Positions 15,162 through 23,150 of a DNA stretch of 28,975 bases are shown here, one piece after another. Each line of letters opens with the position of its first letter. Position 1 is the stretch's first letter. The position numbers and the translations under genes were made by a program. The notes under the pieces are model-generated. The model was not told the origin of the DNA. It did no database searches and saw nothing but the letters and a program-made list of their open reading frames with translations. The stretch is from RPQJ01 sp035691185 (GTDB lineage Bacteria; Pseudomonadota; Gammaproteobacteria; Steroidobacterales; Steroidobacteraceae): NCBI GenBank assembly GCA_035691185.1, contig DASSJN010000161.1, positions 1 through 28,975 of the forward strand, in the 5' to 3' direction.

Positions 15162-16090
15162 CAGCCGCCCGAGGCGCCGCCGCCCCCGAACCCGCCGCCA
15201 CCGCCGCTCCAGCCGCCTCCGAACCCGCCGCCGCCGCCCCCCCAGCCGCCGCCGATGCCACCGGGGTAGCCCCAGCCACGGCCGTGGCGGCCGCTGTACC
15301 AGCCGCGCCCGCCGCCACCGCCCATTCCGCCGAGCAGCGCAAAAACGAATGCGACGACGCCGGCGGCGATCGACAGGCCGAGCACCGCGACGATCATCCA
15401 GGTCAGGAATCCGACGAGGCCGCCCGTCGCGAGCGCGCCGCCGACACGCCCGAACAGCCGCCGCAGGATCGATCCGCCGACGAGCACGAAGACGAACACC
15501 AGCGGCAGCACCGAGAACAGCCCGGGCACTTCGGCCGCGGGCGGGCTGATCTCGGGCTCGGGCAACGGCTCACCCTCGATGACGCGCATGATGCGATCGA
15601 CGCCGACCATGATGCCGCCGTAGTAGTCGCCGCGCTTGAACGCGGGCGTGATGTCCTGCTGGATGATGCGGTTAGCGGTCGCGTCGGGCAGCGCGCCTTC
15701 GAGGCCGTAGCCGACCTCGATGCGCATACGCCTGTCGTTCAGCGCCACGAGCAGGAGCACCCCGTCGTCGATCCTGCCGCGCCCGAGCCGCCATTGGTCG
15801 ACCACACGGATCGAGAACTGTTCGATTTCCTCGGGCCGTGTCGTCGGCACGATCAGCACGGCGACCTGGCTGCCCTTCGCCTTGGCGAACGCCCGCAGCT
15901 TGGCATCGAGCGCGGAGACCTGGTCGGGCGTGAGTGTGCCCGTGAGGTCGGTCACCGGCGACTCGAGCGGCGGGACCGCGACCAGCGCCTGGCCGAGCGC
16001 CGGGGTGAAGGCGGTGGCGAGCCAGAACCAGGCGCAGAGCAGCATGCCGCGCGCCAGGCGCGGACCGTCGTGGATGGATAACGCGGCCAC
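15158..16090 (-). CDS. TPM domain membrane protein with Gly-rich tail (YgcG-like)
   Basis: An exported protein with a signal peptide (MLLCAWFWLATAFTPALGQA), a TPM domain (LTPDQVSALDAKLRAFA, then RVVDQWRLGR, DDGVLLLVAL and RIEVGYGLEGALPD) and two or three membrane segments near the C-terminus. The end is almost pure Gly/Trp/Ser repeats, a hallmark of YgcG-like proteins. The start is uncertain: the ATG beginning the signal peptide is at 16045, but it leaves no positive charge in the n-region. The GTG at 16090 adds 15 residues including two Arg, so I used it. Neither has a clear ribosome site. It is coupled to the next TPM gene by a GTGA overlap. Confidence 0.87.
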   Translation of the reverse strand: MAALSIHDGPRLARGMLLCAWFWLATAFTPALGQALVAVPPLESPVTDLTGTLTPDQVSALDAKLRAFAKAKGSQVAVLIVPTTRPEEIEQFSIRVVDQWRLGRGRIDDGVLLLVALNDRRMRIEVGYGLEGALPDATANRIIQQDITPAFKRGDYYGGIMVGVDRIMRVIEGEPLPEPEISPPAAEVPGLFSVLPLVFVFVLVGGSILRRLFGRVGGALATGGLVGFLTWMIVAVLGLSIAAGVVAFVFALLGGMGGGGGRGWYSGRHGRGWGYPGGIGGGWGGGGGGFGGGWSGGGGGFGGGGASGGW

Positions 16091-16102
16091 CTTGCGACCC
16101 CA

Positions 16103-16124
16103 CGCCGTGCATCGGTGCACGGCG
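16103..16124. other. intercistronic hairpin between lemA and TPM gene
   Basis: A perfect 9-bp inverted repeat, CGCCGTGCA (16103-16111) and TGCACGGCG (16116-16124), with a 4-nt loop, 10 nt past the lemA stop. No T tract follows on either strand, so it is more likely an mRNA-stability or processing hairpin, or a leaky stop that sets the lemA excess, than a full terminator (inference). Confidence 0.5.
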
Positions 16125-16134
16125 CGGGAGGACC

Positions 16135-16770
16135 TTAGTTGGTCGCGGGCTCGGAGGCCGGCGCCGGTTCCGGCGCGGGCGTGGTGCCCGTCGTGCCGAA
16201 ATCGACGGTCGGCGGCGCCGAGATCTCTGCCTCGTTCTCGACGCTGAAGTTCGGCTTGACGTCGTAGCCGAAGACCATCGCCGTGAGGTTCACCGGGAAC
16301 TTGCGCACGGTGACGTTGTAGTCCTGCACGGCCTGGATGTAGCGGTTGCGCGCCACGGTGATGCGGTTCTCGGTGCCCTCGAGCTGTGCCTGCAGGTCGC
16401 GGAAGTTCTGGTCGGACTTGAGCTCCGGGTAGCGTTCGACGACCACCATCAACCGTGACAACGCGCTCGACAGTTCGCCCTGTGCCGCCTGGAACTGCTG
16501 CAGCGAGGCCGGGTCCGCCGGGTCGACCTTGATCTGCGTCGCCTTCGCACGCGCCTCGGTCACGCCGATCAGGACGGCCTGCTCCTGTGCCGCGAACCCC
16601 TTCACGGTGTTGACGAGGTTGGGAATCAGGTCCGCACGACGCTGGTACTGATTGAGCACCTCCGACCACGCGGACTTGGTCTGCTCGTCCTGCACCTGGA
16701 TCGTGTTGTAGCCGCAGCCCGAGAGCAGCAGCGCGACCGCCGCCAGCAGAAGGCCATGCAACGCACGCAT
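16135..16770 (-). CDS. lemA: LemA family lipoprotein
   Basis: A 211-residue LemA protein: lipobox LLSGC with Cys19, the family signature LNQYQRRADLIPNLVNTVKG (about 39-58), long helices, and VARNRYIQAVQDYNVTVRKFP (about 145-165). It forms a helical bundle exposed from the membrane; the role is not firmly known. The ATG at 16770 has a strong AAGGAG 8 nt upstream, which decides it over an ATG-like start 30 nt further up. The C-terminal tail after PNFSVENEAEISAPP is Pro/Ala/Thr-rich and low in complexity. It is the first gene of the lemA-TPM-TPM-transpeptidase-Rieske run. Confidence 0.94.
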   Translation of the reverse strand: MRALHGLLLAAVALLLSGCGYNTIQVQDEQTKSAWSEVLNQYQRRADLIPNLVNTVKGFAAQEQAVLIGVTEARAKATQIKVDPADPASLQQFQAAQGELSSALSRLMVVVERYPELKSDQNFRDLQAQLEGTENRITVARNRYIQAVQDYNVTVRKFPVNLTAMVFGYDVKPNFSVENEAEISAPPTVDFGTTGTTPAPEPAPASEPATN

Positions 16771-16819
16771 AGGATGATCTCCTTGTGGGCCGGAACGCAT
16801 CCCGACGGGGACCGCGACC

Positions 16820-18895
16820 TTACCAGATCCGGACCTGCTGCTCGGGCGGCAGGTACATCTGGTCGCCCGGCTTGAGGTCGAACGCCTGCGCGAACGCGGG
16901 CATGTTTCGCAGGATGCCGTTGCAGCGGTATTCGGCCGGGCTGTGCGGGTCGGTCTTCAGGCGCTTGCGAAGCTCGTCCTCACGGTACTTGCGGGCCCAG
17001 ACCTGGCCCCAGCCGATGAAGAAGCGCTGGTCGCCCGTGTAGCCGTCGAGGACGGGCGCCTGCCGGCCGTCGAGCGACAGCTGGTACGCCTTGTACGCCA
17101 CGGCGAGGCCCGAGAGGTCGCCGATGTTCTCACCGAGCGTGAGTTCGCCGTTCACGTTCATGCCCGGCAACGGGCTCAACGCGTCGTACTGCTTCACCAG
17201 CGCGCTGGCGCGCGTCATGAACCGCTCGTTGTCCTCGGGCTTCCACCAGTCGCGCAGCACGCCCTTGCCGTCGAACTTGCGGCCCTGGTCGTCGAAGCCG
17301 TGGCTGATCTCGTGGCCGATCACTGCGCCGATGCCGCCGTAGTTGACGGCGTCGTCGGCCTTCATGTCGAAGAACGGCGGCTGCAGGATCGCGGCCGGGA
17401 AGACGATCTCGTTGGCGAGCGGGTTGTAGTACGCGTTCACGGTCTGCGGCGTCATGCCCCACTCGGTCTTGTCCACCGGCTTGCCGACCTTGGCGAGTTC
17501 GCGCTTCGCATTGACCTCGCGCGCGCGAACGACGTTGCCGACGAGGTCGCCGGGCTGCGTGACGAGCCCCGGGTATTCCTTCCACTTGGTCGGGTAGCCG
17601 ATCTTCACCGTGAAGCTGCGCACCTTGTCGTGCGCCTGCTTGCGGGTCTCCGGCCCCATCCATTCGAGTTCGTCGATGGAGACGTCGAAGGCCTTCAGCA
17701 GGTTCGCGACGAGCACGTCCATGCGCTGCTTGGCCTCGGGCGGGAAGTGGCGCTTGACGTATTCCTTGCCGAGCAGGTCGCCGGTCGAGCCCTCGAGCTC
17801 GGCGAGCGCGCGTTTCCAGCGCGGCTTGAGCTGCGGCGTGCCGGTGAGCGTGCGCGCGTAGAAGTCGAAGTGCTCGTTCACGAACGCTGAGTTCAGGTAC
17901 GGCGAGTAATTGTCGATCGCGCGCAGGGCCAGGTAATCGCGCCAGGTGGCGAGCGGCGCCTGCTGCACGACCTTGCCGACGGCCATGAAGTAATCGGGTT
18001 GCGCGACCACGACCTGGTCGACCCCCGTGACGCCGATGCCGGCGAGCCAGTCCGACCAGTCGATGCCCGGCGTGGCCTTTTCGGCGTCGGCGATCGACAT
18101 CGGGTTGTACAGCTTCTCGACGTCGCGCAGCTTTACCGCGGGCCACGAGGCTTCCGCGAGCTTCGTCTCGAACGCCATCACCCGCTTCGCGGCCGCGGCC
18201 GGATCCTTGCGGCCGGCGAGCTCGAAGACGTTCTCGATGTGCGCGACGTATGCAGCGCGGATCTCCTGGAGGCGCTTTTCCTTCGAGAAGTAGTAGTCGC
18301 GCTCGGGCAGCCCGAAGCCGCTCTGCGACAGCCACAACGTGTTGAGGTCGGGGTTCGTGGCGTCGGCGAAGACTTCGGCGCCGATCGGGTTGTCGACGTC
18401 GCGCAGCTGCGCCGCGGCGAGGTATTCGGCGAGCTGCCGGCGGTCCTTGATCGCCGCGATGCGGTCGAGCTCGGGCTGCAGTGGCGCGAGGCCGAGACTC
18501 TCCACCTTCGACTCGTCCATGTAGCTCGTATAGAAGTCGCCGATCAGCTGGGCATCGGTCCCGGTCGCCGCATCGGCCGCGGCGGCCTCCTCGACGATCA
18601 CTCGCAGGTTCTTCTCGGCTTCGTCCTGCAGCATGGTGAACGCGCCGTAGTTGTTCTTGTCCGGCGGGATTTCCGTATTCGCGAGCCAGGCGCCGTTGAC
18701 GAAGCGGTAGAAGTCGTCCTGCGGACGCACGTTCTGGTCGAAGTTCGTGAGCAGCACGCCGGACGACAGCGCCGGTCCCGGGGGCACGGTCGCGACGGAC
18801 GCCGTCGGCTGGGCCGGCTCGGGCGACGGCTGGGGCGTGGCGCACGCGGCGAGCGTGAGCGTCAGGGCAAGCGGCAACGACCAGCGCATGGGCAT
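16820..18895 (-). CDS. M13 family zinc metallopeptidase (neprilysin/PepO-like) lipoprotein
   Basis: A 691-residue peptidase matching the usual size of bacterial M13 enzymes. It has a lipoprotein signal (LTLAAC, Cys18) and a Pro/Thr-rich linker. The M13 N-terminal domain starts near NFDQNVRPQDDFYRFVNGAW (51-70) and the catalytic domain carries VNAYYNP (486-492), HEISH (528-532, zinc ligands His528 and His532, catalytic Glu529) and GENIGD (588-593, zinc ligand Glu589). All catalytic residues are present, so it should be an active oligopeptidase at the periplasmic face. The ATG at 18895 (GGAG 7 nt upstream) is preferred; a second ATG lies two codons in. It is a single gene, with a -10-like box inside the stop region of the upstream methyltransferase gene. 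Confidence 0.96.
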   Translation of the reverse strand: MPMRWSLPLALTLTLAACATPQPSPEPAQPTASVATVPPGPALSSGVLLTNFDQNVRPQDDFYRFVNGAWLANTEIPPDKNNYGAFTMLQDEAEKNLRVIVEEAAAADAATGTDAQLIGDFYTSYMDESKVESLGLAPLQPELDRIAAIKDRRQLAEYLAAAQLRDVDNPIGAEVFADATNPDLNTLWLSQSGFGLPERDYYFSKEKRLQEIRAAYVAHIENVFELAGRKDPAAAAKRVMAFETKLAEASWPAVKLRDVEKLYNPMSIADAEKATPGIDWSDWLAGIGVTGVDQVVVAQPDYFMAVGKVVQQAPLATWRDYLALRAIDNYSPYLNSAFVNEHFDFYARTLTGTPQLKPRWKRALAELEGSTGDLLGKEYVKRHFPPEAKQRMDVLVANLLKAFDVSIDELEWMGPETRKQAHDKVRSFTVKIGYPTKWKEYPGLVTQPGDLVGNVVRAREVNAKRELAKVGKPVDKTEWGMTPQTVNAYYNPLANEIVFPAAILQPPFFDMKADDAVNYGGIGAVIGHEISHGFDDQGRKFDGKGVLRDWWKPEDNERFMTRASALVKQYDALSPLPGMNVNGELTLGENIGDLSGLAVAYKAYQLSLDGRQAPVLDGYTGDQRFFIGWGQVWARKYREDELRKRLKTDPHSPAEYRCNGILRNMPAFAQAFDLKPGDQMYLPPEQQVRIW

Positions 18896-18943
18896 CGTAG
18901 GACTCCGTAGAGATGCGGCGGCCGCGGGGCCGCGAGACCGGCG

Positions 18944-18949
18944 ATTATA
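18944..18949 (-). promoter_or_regulatory. candidate -10 box for the M13 peptidase gene
   Basis: A perfect TATAAT on the minus strand, about 50 nt before the M13 ATG and overlapping the TAA of the upstream methyltransferase gene. No good -35 lies at 16-18 nt spacing, so support is limited. A 6-bp GC inverted repeat (GCGGCC/GGCCGC, about 18916-18931) lies between the box and the start codon. Confidence 0.3.
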
Positions 18950-19709
18950 AGTGAGGACGGTGGCGTCCGACCCGCAGGTACAAGGGCCAGTTGAGACGAA
19001 CCGTGCCGCCTGCAGGCCAGATTGCAGAAAGTTCACGCTGGACGACGGGTAACGGATCTTCGCCACCGTGCCGCTCGCGATACTGCTGCACCGACGACCA
19101 GCTGGCGAAGTAACCGACCACTTGCTCGAGCGTCCACTCGGTCTGCAGCGTGAACGCGGGCGGCGTGATCTCGTCCCAGGGAAACGGGATCGTCCGGTAA
19201 CCCTGCTGGACGAGCTCCCGCTCGGGCGGCCAGCAGGGCCCGATCGTGTCGTGGTAGAACCGGTCGACGACCTCGTCGATCGCGCCGCCGGCGCGAAACA
19301 CCGTGTAGGTCCAGACCGCCAGGACGCCGCCCGGAACCAGCACGCGCCGGCACTCGGCATGGAAGCGGTCGAAGTCGAACCAGTGCACGGCCTGGGCGAC
19401 CGCGACGAGATCGACCGCGGCGTCGCCCACCGGCAACGCTTCCGCCATCGCGCGTTCGTACCGTACCTTCGGGTGCGGCAACGCCTGCGCGAGCTGCGCT
19501 GCGCTGCCATCGACGGCGAGCACCCGATCGAAATGCCCGGCCAGCGCGACGGCGGCCTGCCCGTTTCCCGTCGCGCAGTCGACGGCGAGCCCGTGGCCGG
19601 GCGCGAGCGTCGCGACGTAGGCGATCAGCTCCGGCGGATAGCCGGGACGGTAGCGACTGTAATCCGCCGCCTGGCGGGAGAAGTGGTCCTTGAACGTCGT
19701 CGTCGACAT
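18945..19709 (-). CDS. class I SAM-dependent methyltransferase
   Basis: A 254-residue methyltransferase. Motif I is LAVDCATGNGQ (about 41-51), followed by VLAVDGSAAQLAQA, the DLVAVAQAVHWFDFDRF segment (about 100-116) and VLVPGGVLAVWTY. The HWF-D-F pattern and the YSRYRPGYPPEL N-terminus are typical of the Tam/trans-aconitate-like and yeast Crg1-like group. The true substrate is not known. No Shine-Dalgarno is seen before the ATG. It is divergent from the DUF2721 gene (81-nt gap) and upstream of the M13 gene. A TAGAAT at 19755-19760 in the gap could be a -10 for the plus-strand neighbour. Confidence 0.92.
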   Translation of the reverse strand: MSTTTFKDHFSRQAADYSRYRPGYPPELIAYVATLAPGHGLAVDCATGNGQAAVALAGHFDRVLAVDGSAAQLAQALPHPKVRYERAMAEALPVGDAAVDLVAVAQAVHWFDFDRFHAECRRVLVPGGVLAVWTYTVFRAGGAIDEVVDRFYHDTIGPCWPPERELVQQGYRTIPFPWDEITPPAFTLQTEWTLEQVVGYFASWSSVQQYRERHGGEDPLPVVQRELSAIWPAGGTVRLNWPLYLRVGRHRPHL

Positions 19710-19790
19710 GCGCGCAATGGTGAGTCACGCGACGCAACGTGGCAATCGACGCAGTAGAATCGTCGCCGTCTTCGCCACGCCGGGACCGTC

Positions 19791-20228
19791 GTGCACGGAT
19801 TGGAAGTCGTCGACATCGCGCACGCGATCCAGCTCGCGCTGGCGCCCGTGTTCCTGCTGACCGGCATCGCCGCATTCCTCGGCGTGCTGACCAACCGGCT
19901 TGCGCGGCTGGTCGACCGCGCGCGCAATCTCGAGCGCGAGGTGCGGCAGGCCACGGTGCCGGATCCCGACCATGCGCGCGATCAGCTCGCCGTGATGGCC
20001 CGGCGCTCGCGCTACATCAACATGGCGATCACGCTGGCCACGGTGTCGGGGCTGCTGATCGCGCTCGTCGTCGCGCTGCTGTTCAGCAGCACGTTCGTTC
20101 CGCTCAACCTGGCCGTGTACGTCGCGGTGCTGTTCGTCGTCTCGATGGCCGCGCTCGTCGCCGCGTTCGTGAGCTTCCTGGTCGAGGTGCGCCTCGCGAT
20201 CGCCTCGCTGCACATCGGCGTGGCCTAG
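19791..20228 (+). CDS. DUF2721 domain membrane protein
   Basis: A 145-residue protein matching DUF2721. There are three predicted membrane helices (about 14-33, 77-100 and 105-132). The characteristic LTNRLARLVDRARNLE segment (33-48) follows helix 1 and RRSRYINMAI precedes helix 2. It starts with GTG at 19791, set by the hydrophobic N-terminus and close to a TAGAAT box. Function unknown; the charged loop is probably cytoplasmic. Its stop is 7 nt from the stop of the convergent SDR gene, with no terminator in the gap. Confidence 0.88.
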   Translation: MHGLEVVDIAHAIQLALAPVFLLTGIAAFLGVLTNRLARLVDRARNLEREVRQATVPDPDHARDQLAVMARRSRYINMAITLATVSGLLIALVVALLFSSTFVPLNLAVYVAVLFVVSMAALVAAFVSFLVEVRLAIASLHIGVA

Positions 20229-20235
20229 CGCGCCG

Positions 20236-20985
20236 TCACCACTTCTCGCGCCAGGGGCGCAGGTCGAGCTCGAACGTCCAGGCGTCGCGTGGCTGTGCGT
20301 GCAGATACCAGAACGCGTCGGCGATGTGTTCCGGCTGCAGGATGCCCTCGACCGTCTTTTCCGCGTATTTGCCGGGGAAGTTGTCGCGGATGAAAGCCGT
20401 GTCGATGGCGCCGTCGATGACGACGTGGCCGACGTGGATGCCGAGCGGGCCGAGCTCGCGCGCCATGCTCTGCGCGAGCGCCCGCAGACCATGCTTCGCC
20501 GTGGCGAAGGCCGCGAAACTGGCGCCGCCGCGCAGCGACGCCGTGGCGCCCGTGAAGAGGATCGTGCCGCGACCGCGCGCGACCATGCGTCGGGCGACCG
20601 CCTGGCCGGTCAGGAACCCCGCGTAGCAGGCCATTTCCCAGACCTTGAAGTACCGGCGCGGCGTTTCCTCGAGCACGCTGCACGGCACGTTGGCGCCGAC
20701 GTTGAATGCAAACGCCTCGATCGCGCCGACGTCCCGCTCGATGGTCTCGACCAGCTCCGCGACCCCGGCCTCACGCCGGGCATCGACCGGGAATCCGTGT
20801 GCTTCGGCACCCGTCGCGCGGATCGCATCGACGAGCGGTGCGAGTTTGTCCGCGCTGCGCCGCACCAGGCACGCAGCGTACCCCTCGCGGGCGAAGCGCC
20901 GCGCAATCGCCGACCCGGTGGCGTCGCCGGCGCCGACGACGAGTGCGATCCTGCGCCCCGGCGCGCGATTCGAGTCCTGTGCCAT
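20236..20985 (-). CDS. atypical SDR family protein (catalytic Tyr replaced by Phe)
   Basis: A 249-residue SDR fold protein. The cofactor loop reads VGAGDATGSAIA (17-28) instead of TGxxxGIG. NNAG is replaced by FNVGAN (about 94-99), and the YxxxK motif reads FATAK (Phe160, Lys164), so the catalytic Tyr is missing while Ser/Thr near TGATAS (145-150) and Lys remain. From memory, a sub-group of bacterial SDRs with FxxAK followed by RALAQSMAREL shares this change, so it may be a family trait rather than damage. It may act without the usual proton relay or have a non-oxidoreductase role. The ATG at 20985 has GGAGG 4 nt upstream; a GTG one codon earlier is less likely. Confidence 0.88.
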   Translation of the reverse strand: MAQDSNRAPGRRIALVVGAGDATGSAIARRFAREGYAACLVRRSADKLAPLVDAIRATGAEAHGFPVDARREAGVAELVETIERDVGAIEAFAFNVGANVPCSVLEETPRRYFKVWEMACYAGFLTGQAVARRMVARGRGTILFTGATASLRGGASFAAFATAKHGLRALAQSMARELGPLGIHVGHVVIDGAIDTAFIRDNFPGKYAEKTVEGILQPEHIADAFWYLHAQPRDAWTFELDLRPWREKW

Positions 20986-21039
20986 CACTCCTCCGCGGCA
21001 GCGAGCTTAGCAGGACGGCTCGCGGTGCCGCCGCCCGCC

Positions 21040-21064
21040 AAAAAGGAAGGGCCCTTGCGGGCCC
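21040..21064 (-). terminator. intrinsic terminator of the DUF4382 gene
   Basis: Read on the minus strand: GGGCCC, loop GCAA, GGGCCC, then TTCC and five T. It starts 28 nt after the stop of the DUF4382 lipoprotein gene and in the right orientation. Confidence 0.75.
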
Positions 21065-21091
21065 CTCCAGAGCAACATCACGATCGCAGGC

Positions 21092-22573
21092 TTACGGCGC
21101 GGCGACGTACTTCTGTACCGTCTCGGCGAGCACGCACGCACCGCCGTCGATGCTCTCGCCGTATACGTCGACGTCGTCGCCGACGGCGAGGTCCGCGAAC
21201 ACGATTTCCGCCGTTTCGCTCGCGGACGCCGACTCCGTAATCTCGAGGTAACGCGTCGCGGCGTCGGTCTTGATGCACTGGGCCGTCGTCGTCTCGAAAT
21301 CGACCTCGAAGCGCCGCGTTTCGGGCACCGCGTCGTCGTCCGGGTCGATCTTCGAGATCGTCGCGCCGAGCACGCTCGTGCCGGGCGTCGTGTCCTGGTC
21401 GAGCACGATCAGCGACGACTTGAGCGGCTCGCCGTCGGTCGCGGGCTCCGTGAACACGCCGTCGACCTCCCCCGTGGTGCCCGGCTGCAGCGCCGCGGCC
21501 GTCAGCTCGACGTTGCTGCCGATCGCAAAGATCCGCGTGCCGGCCTGCAACGCGACGTCGATCGCATCGCCGTCGAGCGGATCTGGATCGAACTCGAAGA
21601 TGCCGTTGTTACCCGGCGCCGAGACGACGGCGCCCGGCATCCGCAGGTAGGTGCCCAGGTCGCCGTACTCGATCACGACCGCGTCGAGGCTCAGGTCGTC
21701 CAGGCGACTGTCGCCGTCGCCGTCGTCGTGCAGGCCGAGGAAGCCGATCGCGGTGAGCAGGTCATCGTTCGCGAGCGTCCCGAGGTCCGTCCGGTCGCCG
21801 GACTCGTCGAAGATGCCCGTGTCGGCGTCGGTGAACACGTCGAGGCACTCGGAGCCCGGCGTCATCGTGTGCCCGTCCATCGTCGAGACGGGCTCGATCG
21901 GGCACAGTTCGAACGACGTCGAGCCGACGTTCCGCGCGGCGCCGAAGACGCGCACGAGGTGGGTGTCGTCCGGCCGGATCGTCACGAAGATGACCGGGCG
22001 GAACAGCCACTTGCCGTTACCCGCCTGGTGTGCGTGCAGCGACTTCTCCATGTCCATGTCGAGCTCGATGACGAGCATCTCCCCGCCGATGACTTCGAAC
22101 GAGCCGCGCGGGTTCAGGTCGAGCTTGCCGTTGCCCGGCAGGTTCGGATGTTCCCAGTCGGCCTCGGGCTCCGGCACGTCGCCGTTGCACTCGACCAGCG
22201 CCAGGTCCGACAACGTGAGGCGCACTTTCTCGTAGCTGCCGATCGGCACGCTCGGGTCCACGGTGAAGAAGTCCGTCATGTTGCGCATCGCCAGCACGTT
22301 CACGGTGCGCTCGCCCGTGAAGATGTTCGTCGGGCCGTCGGCGCCGAGCAGGTCGATGCCCGTGACGGTCGCGCGGACCTCGCAGAACTCGTCGACGGGT
22401 GCGTCGCGGAACAGCACGGCGACGCTGCCCGTGTCGGGCCGTGCATTGGACGCGTCGTCCGCGCCGTCGCCACCACCGCCACCACCGCAGGCCGCGAGCA
22501 GCAGCGCGGCCGTGGCCGCGGCGCCGAGCCCCGCGAAATGGCGCAGGGAACGCAATGGGTTCGGGAATGGCAT
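21092..22573 (-). CDS. DUF4382 domain lipoprotein
   Basis: A 493-residue secreted lipoprotein. LLLAAC lipobox (Cys29) is followed by a Gly run and an Asp-rich linker, then the DUF4382 pattern GSVAVLFRDAPVDEFCEVRATVTGIDLLG (about 49-77), the PIGSYEKVRLTLSDLALVE segment and a beta-rich remainder. Many Asp/Gly stretches (for example DDGDGDSRLDDLSL) look like calcium-binding or EF-like loops. Probably a surface beta-sandwich protein; function unknown. The ATG at 22573 has AAGGAGG 5 nt upstream, which rules out the upstream in-frame ATG. It is a single gene closed by its own terminator. Confidence 0.88.
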   Translation of the reverse strand: MPFPNPLRSLRHFAGLGAAATAALLLAACGGGGGGDGADDASNARPDTGSVAVLFRDAPVDEFCEVRATVTGIDLLGADGPTNIFTGERTVNVLAMRNMTDFFTVDPSVPIGSYEKVRLTLSDLALVECNGDVPEPEADWEHPNLPGNGKLDLNPRGSFEVIGGEMLVIELDMDMEKSLHAHQAGNGKWLFRPVIFVTIRPDDTHLVRVFGAARNVGSTSFELCPIEPVSTMDGHTMTPGSECLDVFTDADTGIFDESGDRTDLGTLANDDLLTAIGFLGLHDDGDGDSRLDDLSLDAVVIEYGDLGTYLRMPGAVVSAPGNNGIFEFDPDPLDGDAIDVALQAGTRIFAIGSNVELTAAALQPGTTGEVDGVFTEPATDGEPLKSSLIVLDQDTTPGTSVLGATISKIDPDDDAVPETRRFEVDFETTTAQCIKTDAATRYLEITESASASETAEIVFADLAVGDDVDVYGESIDGGACVLAETVQKYVAAP

Positions 22574-22868
22574 GAAGCCTCCTTGCAGAACTGTGATCGC
22601 TGACACGGAAATTGTGCGCCGAAGCGAGCCGTCGCCGAGTTCGTATATGTCTTAATCCGGCGACAAATCGACGGTCCCGCAATATGTCAAGTCGCTGCCC
22701 GTGCCTCCTACGACCACCAGCGCCGAAGACACCTGCGTTTTGGGACGACGTCCGAACGCGGACTCACGAAACCAAAAAAAACCCCGGGCTTTGCGGGCCC
22801 GGGGTGGAGTCGGCGGACTTGGTCGAAGGGAAGGGAAAGTCCGCCAGGGGAACCGTTCGCGCCGCCCC
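22574..22868. other. 295-nt intergenic region: promoter of DUF4382 gene and terminator of small gene
   Basis: No convincing ORF. On the minus strand a perfect TTGACA (22685-22690) lies 112 nt before the DUF4382 ATG, with a weak TTTGTC at 17 nt spacing; an AT-rich patch with TATACG (about 22643) is closer. The distal part holds the strong terminator at 22774-22804. The region is lower in GC than its surroundings, as expected for a promoter. Confidence 0.35.
22774..22804 (-). terminator. strong intrinsic terminator of the 65-residue protein gene
   Basis: On the minus strand a perfect 8-bp stem (CCCCGGGC with GCCCGGGG), a 7-nt loop CCGCAAA, followed at once by eight T. It lies 65 nt after the stop of the small gene at 22869 and is the best terminator in the window. 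Confidence 0.92.
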
Positions 22869-23066
22869 TCAGTGGAGTCGAGACCATTGCAGGACCTTGA
22901 CGTCCTGCCGCGGTCGGCCGAAGTTGCGCGCGATGATCCGCTCCGCTTCCTTCATGCCGCGTCCCGTTCGCGGCTGCCCGTCGAGCTCGACCACGCCGCG
23001 GAACTCCTCCAGCCCGCGCGGCTGCGGTTGCTCGACCAGGAAGTGGGCGTAGAACTTGATGCTCAT
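22869..23066 (-). CDS. hypothetical 65-residue protein
   Basis: A short minus-strand gene starting at ATG 23066 (MSIKFYAHFLVEQ). It has beta-like hydrophobic alternation at the start, a central EFRGVVELDG segment, a basic helix with KEAERIIARNFG and a C-terminal VKVLQWSRLH strand, which looks like a compact alpha/beta fold. I do not recognise the family. No signal peptide or membrane helix. No clear Shine-Dalgarno. It is divergent from greB (84-nt gap) and followed by a textbook terminator, which argues that it is a real, independently transcribed gene. Confidence 0.65.
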   Translation of the reverse strand: MSIKFYAHFLVEQPQPRGLEEFRGVVELDGQPRTGRGMKEAERIIARNFGRPRQDVKVLQWSRLH

Positions 23067-23150
23067 GGCCCGCAAACTAATGGCACGCCCGGGCGTTTTC
23101 CGTGACCGTGCGCACACAATCCCAGGGCGCGCGCGAGGACTCGCCGAAAC

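Noticed and set aside
12519..15269. 916-codon plus-strand ORF across the Rieske, transpeptidase and TPM genes
   Set aside because: It is antisense to four well-supported genes; its Arg/Pro-rich composition and poly-Pro end mirror the Gly-rich tail of the TPM protein. High GC produces such frames.
15669..15682. GCGGTTAGCGGTC resembling the AGCGGTT heptads
   Set aside because: It lies in the conserved TPM coding region (ATANRI) with no adjacent units or inverted partner; chance match.
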